Below, in pieces: positions 25,401 through 35,303 of a stretch of DNA of 64,000 bases. The DNA is taken from assembly GCA_033558025.1 (NCBI GenBank), contig JAUCEF010000002.1, positions 124,001 to 188,000 on the forward strand, read 5' to 3'. Positions within the stretch are counted from its first letter, which is position 1. Each line of letters begins with the position of its first letter. The notes below the pieces were generated by a model that saw only the letters and a list, made by a program, of their open reading frames with translations, made no database searches and was not told the origin of the DNA. The position numbers were made by a program, and so were the translations under genes. The stretch is from Phytophthora sp. 'mugwort'. Taxonomy: Eukaryota > Oomycota > Peronosporomycetes > Peronosporales > Peronosporaceae.

Positions 25401-25620
25401 ACTGGACCACAAGAATGCGGCAAATACAGGCTTTGGGCAAGAGGGACACAGAAGATCGGATACAATTATACAAGGGACGCGGCTACTGCTTTGCTGTGCA
25501 GCATTGGCAGAACCACCCCAAGAGCAGTCACCGAAAGGGACAAGCCCCGTACAACCTCCAAACCCGCAAGAGGAACCGGCGTTGCTAACCAGGCTAAGGA
25601 TTAACCAGAGATCTAAGAGC
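22495..25620 (+). pseudogene. LINE (non-LTR retrotransposon) reverse transcriptase remnant
   Basis: RT landmarks appear in order on the plus strand. A helical start, ALNRHKSAGGD, is near 22610. A block reading NFRPVSLLQTGYKIFAKI lies near 22800. The first catalytic block, [11 protein letters not shown], is near 23015-23050, and a GIRQRCPLAPLLF block is near 23190-23230. FVDDSTVFL, equivalent to the YADD box, is near 23337-23360. A zinc-knuckle-like cysteine/histidine stretch ending in QHIFWDC lies near 25030-25110 and matches the C-terminal zinc region of many LINEs. Stops and frame changes are frequent. The upstream ORF1/endonuclease part is missing or unrecognisable, consistent with 5' truncation. 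No clear poly(A) tail was seen. Confidence 0.8.
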
Positions 25621-25985
25621 AACTAAAGCCATATAGATTATTATGCCTCTCTCTCAATACGGCGTGCTGTCGTTGGCGGGATATCGTTGCAATCGACCAT
25701 CAGCAATCAGTCACAACCCGCTCTATGTTCATCTAACACCCTCGTCCGGGCGGCGAGGGTGTGCTTCGGCTCTTTTGGCATGCAGCTAGCGTGGAGAATT
25801 CTCAGGTGTTCCTGCCCTCCACTTTGCCCTGCCCTGAATCCGCTTTGGTTCAAATTCTAAATGTTTGAATCAAAAATGATAAATCGAATTTACTTCACTT
25901 ACTTCATGCCTCTTCAAACTGCAGTGAACCCATTTTGACTTGGCAAATGTGTATAATTAAAAAGGGGCTTTATTAATTCTGCACG
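25621..25985. other. Non-coding spacer
   Basis: No gene or clear repeat recognised. Confidence 0.4.
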
Positions 25986-25989
25986 ATGT

Positions 25990-26460
25990 GTCATCATCGA
26001 GTGCTGGATAATCATGGTAGGTTTATGTACAGCAGCAGCGATGGAATATTTCCGACGCTTTCGTCGTCGCCATAAACGTTCGGTCCGACGGAACACACAT
26101 CGTGGAATCAAGCATCATCTGATCAAGAGGTACGTGATCGATGTTTTATTATAGTTATTGAGCAATTTTCATATATAACTTCTTAAATATCTAGGCAGGT
26201 TGTGGCTCCAATATTTAGCCGCTCAAGCGCTACAAGCATGAAATAGCGGTATTTCATGCGTGTCCAGAATTGATAACTACGCTCCGATGTACAACATGGA
26301 TCAGACCTCGATTTACGGAAAGTTCAGGCGACACGTCTCAGAGCTGTCTTAATTGAACGTTGGTCGTTAAATTACCTCTACACTCGTAAGCTGCACAGTC
26401 TAAAGACTGTCTGTCAGCTCGTCCAACAAACCATTATCGCGGTGACCGTCTTTATATTTG
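25990..26460 (+). pseudogene. Pogo-like (DDE_1) transposase fragment, N-terminal side
   Basis: A basic stretch at about 26040-26130, with a FRRRHKRSVRR motif, resembles the CENP-B-type DNA-binding region of pogo-like transposases. About 150 bp on, another frame gives NMDQTSIYG near 26295-26325, matching the first catalytic block (NMDQT) of DDE_1 enzymes. No continuous frame remains. Confidence 0.5.
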
Positions 26461-27239
26461 GCGGCGCGTAGTGATCGATAATTTCAGGTGCGGACTATTA
26501 CTATCCTTTTTATTAGTGCACTCATGTACTCTATGCGGGGTAAGACGGTAGCTTAGATTTTTTGAAGATGACATACTATACCATTAGGTACGACGGAAAG
26601 CAGATAGAGATTTTCCTAAACGACACGATCTTATTATGATTAAAAAATGAATTGTGCCGACGCAAGTCTGCTACATAGAAAAATGCTTGAATTAAAGTAG
26701 CTTAGATAAATTACAGTCTCCTATCACCGTTGTTCGCGCATGCCGTGTTGCTCCGTAAATTGGGGACACGGGGAGTCGCAGTTCGAAAGAGAAATACGGA
26801 AAATTTGCGACCCATTCATACTACTACTAATAAAAACGAATGGAATAAATTTATTGAGACTCAACCGTTTGTTCAAGTTAAAGTGGTGCGTATTTTGCTG
26901 AATCGAGTGCACTGTACATGCAAAAATATCTTAAAGGCGAGCTTTTTCGTGCAGTGCAGCTGGGGGAGGCTTGGACCAGTGCGCCAATTCCGCGGTGAAA
27001 GGTGTGAGGGTCAAGAAAACATTGAACGTGATACGACGCGAGAAAATAGAAGGTTGGCCGAGAATGAGAAGGTACGTCTGTTGGGCTTATTGACCAAGGT
27101 GATGGGAGGCTTCCAATCAACAACGACCATTGAGTGCAGTTACTCCCCTTAAACTTTGTAGATGGTAGAATTAACTGCGGACCATAGGAAGCTGTTGCAA
27201 GTGCACCGACAGATGTCCCTTATCGCCTGCTACTGATTT
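26461..27239. other. Non-coding or unrecognised
   Basis: AT-rich. A plus-strand open frame at 26730-27152 and a minus-strand one at 26878-27123 overlap each other. Neither shows a recognisable domain. Confidence 0.35.
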
Positions 27240-28560
27240 TGTTAGGGGTATAGAAGATTTAATACGCTTGAGCGTCGAAAAACAGGAAAAAGGTTGGGAA
27301 CTTGAGCAACAATGACAGTTTGGTTGTCCCGAACCAGTCTAGAACGAATATCACGAAGCAAATTTACGTGCTCGAGAAAGCCTAACGTCCCATTTGCGGC
27401 TCCTTCGGTTGGGCGAATATTCTGAGTTACTTGGATGGGCATACCGTCGATAAGGTCGACAAAAGGAGCTATTCGACAACTCCGGCCAATGGGTGTCGAC
27501 CAGTTCTTCAACCGTGGACCGTCGCGCAAGCCGTGACCCAGACCGACTCAGACGATAACCTCCATCTGGATTCGAGTCATATTATATCTTGGGCGCCGCT
27601 TTGACAGTGTAATTGTGCTGGAGGACTGGAGGAGCCTGTACGCTTTTGCAGTGATCCTGATTGGGGTGCAGGGTGCGCTGCAGCGTTTAGGACATTGGTC
27701 TCAGTTTTTATAGATTTGGTCAACTCACGACTCGCTGAAAGCGGTGCCTCCCAGAGTTGGGGCACCGAAACTCTGTTTTGTCGTTCCTGACAATTCCACC
27801 TGTACTACTATTAACCGCGAGTTCGTTTAAGGAGGCCGAAAAGCAGCTTGCGAGGGATTACCCGAATTCGTCTTGTAGCAAATTTCACAGGCGCCCTATC
27901 GCGTCTCAATCATCACGTGGAAACACATCATGTAATTACCAGATACACGTTTTCCTTCAAATATCGGTAGTTGAAAACACGCCTTGTCACGCGGGTCAAA
28001 GTATTGGAACAGCTCCGACAGGGTAGCTGTAAAAAATCTCCGACAAGCACAATGAGGGTGCCCCCAAACGGGACATCTGGAATTCGCTTGTACCGCCGAA
28101 GCAACTTGTCTAATTCAACCAATCTGATTTTGTTTGCACCGAAACTTCGTCAATAACAAGTATATCGACGTCAACAAATGAGCTCGCGCTAACAGCTCGA
28201 GCGATAGCATGAAACCTGCTAGCGTCCTTCAATGTGTCAGCATAGAGGCCTTACCAGTAAGGGCCGTTTTGAGTATATATATATAGCTCTTCCAGCCAGA
28301 ACAAAATCTCGTCACTGCATCGATTACTCGACTCTTCCAGGTACCCTCAACACCTCCTAAAAAAGAAGTTGGTCTCTCCAAAGCTCGTTTTCGTAGTTGG
28401 GCCCTCGATACCCACCTCTTGGGTCGGCAACGCTCGGTTCTGTTTTTAACCATCTCATTAATAAGGCTTTACCGCACTGAACCGGTGGGTGATGACCCGC
28501 ACCACCAATTCCCAGGACAAAATCTGATTTTTTATCGCGGTGATTGCATTGAGGGCTCTC
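27240..28560 (-). pseudogene. Pif1/Helitron-type helicase remnant
   Basis: On the minus strand a Walker A-like block near 28330-28370 reads GGVEGTWKSRVID, where the family has GxAGTGKS, so it is degraded. A Walker B-like block, LIVLVGDFLQLP, lies at about 28030-28065. A later block, PIQVTQNIRPTEGAANGTLG (near 27385-27450), matches the Pif1-family motif for DNA contact near the C-terminus. These occur in different frames with stops between. Pif1-like helicases of this type are carried by Helitrons. No Rep/HUH motif or Helitron end was identified, so the element type is an inference. Confidence 0.65.
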
Positions 28561-29689
28561 CATCTTCTCGCTTTGGTGATGGATACAATCTCGACAAATG
28601 AGAACAGATGACGTTCGATGAGAAAGATAACCCCTGCTCGGACAGACACTGAAAAAGCATAAATATTATCACCAAGTATTTATCTGCCCCTCAAGAGCAA
28701 TGATCGTATTATCGAGTGCCACCAAAAGTCGCTAGAAATGAAGGTGTAGAATATGAAGCCATCGAATGTAAAGACGACATTTGCGAGAGGCGTTAAGCCG
28801 AAAGAAACTATCGGAAGCCTGTGTACACTCCCTGACTCGCAAGCACATTTGTCCAGCCAATTATTAATACGTTTGCTGATGAAAACTATACTTTCATGCA
28901 GCAGCACGTCGAGAATCTCCACCAGGACTGACGTCTCCCCCGGAGACCACAACTCGAGCAGCACGTAAGCTCTCCCAACTCCTTGGCATCCAGTGGTTTA
29001 TGGCGTTACCAACGGTCACCTACAGCATCTTTGAGCAAGTGCAAATCCATTATACAGAATACGCTTTTCAGTAGTATAGTTGAGAACCGTGCTGTTAGTG
29101 TAAACCCAGGTCAGTGCCCATTAGAGTATATGTCTTCTGATGTTGCACGTCGAATGTTGCTCCATGACATCCGCTGTACTAGAAGCCGTGCAATTGTAAC
29201 GCGAATGTTGCTCAAGACATTCAAAAACCGCAACTACTTCGAACTGCGAATGTAACTCGAATGCTACCGTACGGCAGCTGTATGTAGTGCGAACGTTGTT
29301 CCATGACATCCGAAAACCTTCTGCAGAACGAGTTTTTCAAACTGCGAATATCATCACATAATTTACAGAAACAGCACTAAATTATACCCCATCAACAGTG
29401 CGTCGCTCCGGTCAGTCTACATAGGGTTTCTCAATTTCAGGAATAGCACCAGGGCTGCTGAAAATTGTACTGAAGTCTACTGCAAGCACTTCGAAAGAAA
29501 AGATAATTGGTCATTATAAGCAGTTTCCCAGCAATAGATTATTGAATCCGGCAAACATAGACACATAGATTATCGCTTCAATACAAGTCAATTTTACAAG
29601 CTATCGACCTACCCGATACGCGCTTTCCACCGTTCGCGCATCCCAGTAACCTGTATTTTAACGTAGAAATAGCAGCATCTTCAGCGTAT
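28561..29689. other. Unassigned repeat-rich sequence
   Basis: A minus-strand open frame at 28680-28964 has no family I recognise. It could belong to the helicase element. From about 29150 to 29360 there is a degenerate tandem array, listed separately. Confidence 0.35.
29150..29360. repeat. Degenerate tandem repeat, about 45-55 bp unit
   Basis: The core GCGAATGTTGCTCCATGACA recurs in diverged form at about 29150, 29200, 29246, 29289 and 29344, with CATGACATCCG following in the first and fourth units. No coding potential is evident. Confidence 0.6.
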
Positions 29690-31390
29690 ATGGCTGCAGA
29701 GAGTGCCGCTGCATGCCGAACGTGGTTCGCGTGACACTGAAGAATCGCCCGACCACGTTCGAGGTGGACGGGATAAAGCCCAGCAGCTCATACGCTGACT
29801 GGCGTTCTTTCAGTCGGCGCGCTTCTGCAACCTCTCCACGAACGAGGCGATGGCCTCGTTATCCTCCTGCTGCTCACCCTGCGTTGGTGCAGCAGCAAGG
29901 AATGGCCCCAGCGCCGCCTTCTCAGCCCGGGTCAAACATTCGTTTGACCGTTAAGCACCCGAACGCAGCCCGACTCGAAGTCGGGCTGTGAATAATGGCC
30001 GCTCTTGGGGCTGTATACAAAAAAAAACACGAATATCATGTTGGTAGCCAAACATAACCAATACTAATAAAGCGCATACGTACCAAGATAACGGGACTAC
30101 TGCTCCTAGGAGCGATGAGGCTGTCGAACCATACTCGGACATCAAGTAGGTTGACCTTTCCGCCCTGCAGTGCCTTGGAAACAGACTCGACGTCCTTCAG
30201 TTCGCCGAGTAGGTCGCGCAGCTGACGATTGGCTGCCGCAGAAAGCAGCAGCTGCGACCGTTTCGGCCTCGGTGTCCAGGAGCGGAAGAAGCTCGAAATA
30301 ACGATTTAGCATCGCGAACGTGGAGCCCCAACTAGTCTGCCGACGGGTGATTGGTCGAAGGGTCGTCTTCAGTCTGCAGCCACAGTAGTATCAAAACGTT
30401 TCAAATTTGGACAAAAAGTTCACAGAAATTATAAAATAGCAATAATTACTTACCGTAATTTTGCGGAAAGGCTTAAGGTTCGTAGCTTCAGCAGCAGCGC
30501 CTGTACCAAGTCCAAACCATCTGCGAGCTCACACAGTTGTGCGGCTACCGCTCGGTTGAGACGGTGGCTAGCACAACCGATTAGCGGCACGCCCATGAGT
30601 GTAGCGAGGCGGCGGTTGACGGAGCAGTTGTCTTCGACGAGAAAACATTGCTCGAGTCGTTTGTTGTAGTCCCGCAACAGCAACTCACTCAGGAAAGCTC
30701 GGTGCGTGCGCCTACAGATGGTCGGACTCCTCGTTGTCGAGTGGAGCCATGCAGATCAGAGGGCAACGAACTTCGCCGGCCATCTCGTACCACGCGAAGA
30801 CGGCGACATAGTGCTCTGAGGCATGGCTCCACCCGTTAGCGACGAAACCGAAGCGCCCTGCATTTCTGCCGCAATTGAACGCTTGACGGCGAGTGTCACC
30901 CCACCCAGCACATTCCGCAGCGTCTGCACAGAGATAAGCTTGAGATTAGAGTACCTGACATTGTATCGCGAATTGTGAAGGGATGTTAGTTAGTCAGTCA
31001 GAAAGTGCATGTAAATGTTTAACTGAAACTTACCGCCGATCGAGCATGCTCTCGAAGAAGGGAGAGGTAGGTTGCACTTGATCAGCAACTCCAGCCAGCC
31101 GAATGTACTCTGGGTGGAGTGGCGGACGTAGTGAACACAGACCCAATCTCACCGGGTGTTGCCGTCAGCATTTCTTCGGCAAACGCGGGGTGCTCATGCC
31201 TGATATGCCGCATCGGGTTCGTGTACCGCGTGCCGGTGGCGCGCTTCCGGACCGCGTCGCACTTACAGCGAAAGTATTCAAGGATGGCCTCGTCGTACTG
31301 ATCGCAGCACGGCCGGAAGAAAGGTTCGCCATCTCCCTGTTGGTGACTTTGGTGTGCGGGGTTGGCGGGAACGGCGAGCATCTTCAAGGC
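29690..31390 (-). pseudogene. hAT-like transposase remnant
   Basis: Reading the minus strand, a BED-finger-like segment with a CKCD pair and a TNPMRHIRHEH motif lies near 31180-31270. A block reading NGWSHASEHYVAVFA follows near 30790-30835; the first catalytic aspartate of the usual DGWSH motif is Asn here. Then comes EDNCSVNRRLATLMGVP with GCASHRLN (30560-30640), the typical second block of oomycete hAT elements. A C-terminal part with a FELLPLLD motif follows near 30270. Several frame changes and the D-to-N change indicate inactivity. Confidence 0.75.
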
Positions 31391-31570
31391 TGGTGTTGGA
31401 CTTCAGGTAAGTTTAGAAATGAAACTAGAGGTAGAAGCTTGGTCGTGGAGCTCTCTCAAGCCAACCATCTCTATCGTATTGGATCGAGTGAGACAGTAGT
31501 AAAAACTTTTGGTCTTCTGGTCCTATTAAAATTTGCAAATCCAAACCGAATATTTACGCCGTAAAAAGTA

Positions 31571-32014
31571 TTGTTGGTGTGCAGCTCGTCAACCGCCAGA
31601 ACTCTTCGCTTTGACATCCCTCCCTCGCGCGCCTTTCGGGCGGTCACTGGCATTTGCCAGCCGATTGATGTCGCTGTGATGAAGCCGTTCATGGATCACC
31701 TCTGGTACGTCGTCATAGTTTGTCTGCATACTCATTCGCTTCTGACCATTACTGTGTATTGTAGAGTGCGAGCTACGAGGAATACCGCGAATCGAACCCG
31801 TTTTTTTCCAAAGACCCCTGATGAAAGACGAGCGCTTTTGTCGCGGTTCGTCACTGAAGCGTGGGGAAATGTTTCTGAAAGAACAATTTGGAGGGCTTTA
31901 TTAGGGCTGGTATCACCTCCGTCTGGTCCGCGTGACAAAGATGGTAGGTTTCGATTTCAAGACGTCTCTGGTGTAGATGCTCCTGTCGTGCATGCTATAG
32001 ATAAAATCACTTAA
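31571..32014 (+). pseudogene. Pogo-like (DDE_1) transposase fragment, C-terminal side
   Basis: A plus-strand frame contains QPIDVAVMKPF near 31655-31690, matching the third catalytic block (QPLDVxVF/M) of DDE_1/pogo transposases. It continues with a tail containing a conserved-looking WRALLGLVSPP stretch. The upstream catalytic blocks are absent from the adjacent sequence, which belongs to the hAT remnant. Confidence 0.5.
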
Positions 32015-32326
32015 TGCATGGTTGATCCAGAAGGGGTGTCATCTCTATGATCGTGTGTACTTTGTCTTTTTTTCACAAGCATCTGTGTTTTTTTACGAGC
32101 GTCGCACTAGATCCGATTGTCTCACTGAATCCGATTTATACGGTAAAGACTGGCTCACATTAGCCCCAATACAGGTTTAAGTTATTTTCGTGTAGACAGT
32201 AAATAACGGTAGCTATCAGTTACGATTAACAAATAAATTATTGGTCCAAATTTATTGCACTTATTGCTGCACCAATTTATTTTTCAGCAGCCCTGAATAG
32301 TATACGGTACTCGAACTCAATGACTG

Positions 32327-34444
32327 CTAGCCGGTGATGACACGTACGCCCAACGCTGCCACCTGATGAATGTGTTTAGTGCCAGGCTGTCGGATAAACA
32401 TCATGTTGGGTGGAACCCGCAGTTCTTCCGAAAGCCAATGAACGAGTGCAGTATCGAAACTTGAGCCGCAGACGTGCACGAAATCGATCTTAAGCTTCGG
32501 ATACGTCAGATCAAAGACGCGAGTCATCTCGCGCATGTCCTCTACGTTTTCTCGCTCGAATTGTCGTCGCTGTACATCACCTTCGGTCACCTCAGCACTA
32601 CTATCGTCGTCCAGGTTAGCATCTTCGCTCACATGGACCACGTGCAAATTGTGTGTTTGCTCATTCTTACGCACATAGAGAATGGCCTTATTCAGCACAG
32701 GAAGATCGGGTGCCTTTAAGAAGAAGACGATCGGTGGGAGGTGGATTTCCTGAAGTACCGCAGTAATCGTGCGCCCACCCTTGGCTCCAGTCCGTGATCC
32801 GTCCTTAATTTTGCCTTGAGACTTTGCCGATTCAATGTCTTCGACAGCACCATCGCGAGCACCATGAGACGGGAAAAGCTGTTGCATGATATAGAGCAGG
32901 ATACGCAGAATGAAGACGCGCTCCAGCATGATGAACATGGTCGAGGCGAAAACCACAAAGTACAGCGCAAAGTACGTAAAGACCGCTGGGTCTCCAAGTA
33001 AATTACCCAGCAGGCCGAGCAGTACCATAACCAGTCCAAAAATGCAGCTCCACCACGGTGCGTACACATCGCGAGGAATGTCTTCACGCTTCAACTTGAG
33101 CAACATGCACCCAAATGCAAATAGGGCCATGACACCAAGGAAAGCGAACGTAAACACACCTGCAAGTACCGTCGCGTCTGCATGCAGCAAAATGACCAGA
33201 CTGGACTGCAGTGCGAAGAAGAGGATAATGATATAGTGGTTTGTGCCACGCCACTTGTTAGTGTACGTGAGGAACATCGGTAGCACACGATCAAACGCCA
33301 AGCGCCGCACAAGCCCCGTAATGCCCACATACGATGTCAGCACTCCTCCAGCTAGAACCCCAAAGGCATCAATTGATACCCAACTTTCCAGCCATTTTCC
33401 AGCCGATACCCTCCCCATGTTCGCCAGCACCACGTTCTTGTTGCTGTAGATCCCCCCAGGTCCTTCCAACGGCAGCACCGCCAGCGACAAGAATGAGAGC
33501 AATAAATTGTAAAAAGTAGCAAATATCCACATATTCCTCAGTGTCTTTCTAAAGACCCCGGGCGCTTGTTCCTCGACAAACTGCGCCGATGTCTCGAACC
33601 CGGTAATCCCGAGCATCGCCGACGAGTATCCAAAAAAGAGCCCCGTCAGTAGATTTCCCTTCACCACATCCCCGGCCACATCCACGTCAGGGAAATTCGT
33701 CTGTAGATTCTGCCAAAAAATGTCGGGATGTTGCATCGCGTAGTGCATCGAGAAGCAACTCAGCAGCGTCAACGTGGCTACATGGGCAATGAAAATCACC
33801 AAAGCGACGGTGGCACTCTCGGCGATACCAATAATGGACAAGGCTGCAAACACGAAGAGTAACGTCACCGTGCCGGTCACGACGTCTACGTCCACTTGGG
33901 TATCGAGATATCTCAAAGCCGAAGTTCCAGAGACCACCCCCGTGGCCAAGTATGAGATGATGCCGAGCGTTGCAGCCACCGCTGCAGTTCTCTTGGACGT
34001 TGTATTGAGTAGAATATTATAGGACCCCCCATTGAGTGGGATGGCGGTCACAGCTTCTTCGTAGATAGAGCGAAAGAGGTAGAGCACGATGGCCACGAGC
34101 GTCTGTGCCAGCGGCGTGAGCTTACCGGCTTTGGCAGCCACGATGCCCGACGAGTAGAGCACGCTGGCCAAGATGTCGTTGCCGCAGATAGCGGTGGACG
34201 GCCACTCGCCCAGATGCTCCTTAGGGAGCTGAAGGCGGTCGCGTGTGGCTTGAATCGCGTGCGGAGGAACCACGAGACGTCGGGTTTCCCCTTCTGGAGG
34301 GTACATCCAGTTAGGGAGGGAGTGACGATCGCGCAGTTTAAAGTCGCGGATGCGAGGGGAACGACGACGACGAGAGGAGGCATTGGGCAGCTCGGAGGCG
34401 TCCGGAGCGGGCGAGGACAGCAGCGTCACTTTGAGGTCGTCCAT
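32327..34444 (-). CDS. APC-superfamily amino acid/polyamine-type permease with C-terminal soluble domain
   Basis: One intact exon of 705 aa with an ATG at 34444. A basic cytosolic N-terminus of about 80 aa is followed by roughly 11-12 membrane segments (about residues 85-530). An IYEEAVTAIPLNGG motif is near residue 140 and a GITGFETSAQFVEEQAPG motif near 285, both typical of the APC fold (helices 3 and 6). After the last helix a hydrophilic domain of about 170 aa follows, with alternating strands and helices (VVFFLKAPDLPVLNKAI, then VHVSEDA and a final VRVITG). It resembles the soluble tails of APC transporters that adopt a universal-stress-protein-like fold; that fold is inference. The substrate cannot be read from sequence. 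The gene stands alone between transposon-rich blocks yet has no stops. Confidence 0.85.
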   Translation of the reverse strand: MDDLKVTLLSSPAPDASELPNASSRRRRSPRIRDFKLRDRHSLPNWMYPPEGETRRLVVPPHAIQATRDRLQLPKEHLGEWPSTAICGNDILASVLYSSGIVAAKAGKLTPLAQTLVAIVLYLFRSIYEEAVTAIPLNGGSYNILLNTTSKRTAAVAATLGIISYLATGVVSGTSALRYLDTQVDVDVVTGTVTLLFVFAALSIIGIAESATVALVIFIAHVATLTLLSCFSMHYAMQHPDIFWQNLQTNFPDVDVAGDVVKGNLLTGLFFGYSSAMLGITGFETSAQFVEEQAPGVFRKTLRNMWIFATFYNLLLSFLSLAVLPLEGPGGIYSNKNVVLANMGRVSAGKWLESWVSIDAFGVLAGGVLTSYVGITGLVRRLAFDRVLPMFLTYTNKWRGTNHYIIILFFALQSSLVILLHADATVLAGVFTFAFLGVMALFAFGCMLLKLKREDIPRDVYAPWWSCIFGLVMVLLGLLGNLLGDPAVFTYFALYFVVFASTMFIMLERVFILRILLYIMQQLFPSHGARDGAVEDIESAKSQGKIKDGSRTGAKGGRTITAVLQEIHLPPIVFFLKAPDLPVLNKAILYVRKNEQTHNLHVVHVSEDANLDDDSSAEVTEGDVQRRQFERENVEDMREMTRVFDLTYPKLKIDFVHVCGSSFDTALVHWLSEELRVPPNMMFIRQPGTKHIHQVAALGVRVITG

Positions 34445-35215
34445 GCTGGAGCACCGGAAGATCTGATTATGAAACGACGGAGGTTATGAAGATATTATAT
34501 AAGATGGGATTGCTCGTGAACGTGGCTACATGGCTACAGAACATTCGCATGTAAGGAGTACGCTGCTACCAAAATTAGCCTTTACATTTTGTGTAAATAT
34601 GGTCAAGTTATGTAAACGTTTGGTAGACCAGATATAGCTGGTTTTCATGGTTTGGGTTGAACTTTGGAATAGCGAAATATAAAATAGTATTTAAATACGT
34701 TACGGAGAGGGGATCCCTGCGCTTTTGGAAAATAGGAACGCACGAAGTTGGGTGGCAATCGCTAAGCTTGAGGCAGAAGCATCGGATACAGGAGCGCCTG
34801 CACGGAATGGGACGCTTCAACAGTTGTCGGCGAGGTTCATCATTTCGTACGTCACAGCTAATATGCCACTGCTTAACAGACTGAGCTCCCCTCATATCCA
34901 GGCCACAGCAAGGTCACGCGCGCGCAGCGTGGCAGCACCGAGCCAGTCTGGATTCGTATCCGGTGCAGTGATCGTCAGCTTCGAAACCAGACGGAAGTCG
35001 CTCTTCAGGTGACGCCTTCCTTGCCTGTGTACAGTCGCGTAGCGCTGGAGACGCCTCGTGCAGAGCAGATTGCGAGTCAGCGACAGGAAGAACGGGCGAC
35101 CCACCTCGCCAATCGCGGCCAGCAGCGACTCACACGATAGACGGCTGCAATGCTGAAGAAGGGCAGAGGCGCTCATTTACGATGCATCAATCGATGGGAA
35201 CGTCGCGCGCTGCGG
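34445..35215. other. Upstream region of the permease gene, non-coding
   Basis: Contains short overlapping open frames without recognisable features. The proximal part must include the permease promoter. Confidence 0.4.
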
Positions 35216-35303
35216 CAAATGTTTGGTGCTGATGTGGTGGATTCCTTCGGAGTTTCCGGGAGTTTCCGGAGGAATCCACCCCATCACCACCAAACATTTG
35301 CCG
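35216..35303. repeat. Long imperfect inverted repeat (about 35-bp arms)
   Basis: The left arm starts at about 35216 with CAAATGTTTGGTGCTGATG. The right arm ends at about 35303 as its reverse complement with about three mismatches over 35 bp. About 18 bp containing GAGTTTCCGG twice separates them. The right arm also lies in the frame of the MULE N-terminal peptide, so the left arm may be an inverted copy of coding sequence. Confidence 0.8.

Noticed and set aside
28680..28964. Minus-strand open frame considered as a Helitron Rep part
   Set aside because: No HUH histidine pair or catalytic tyrosines are visible.
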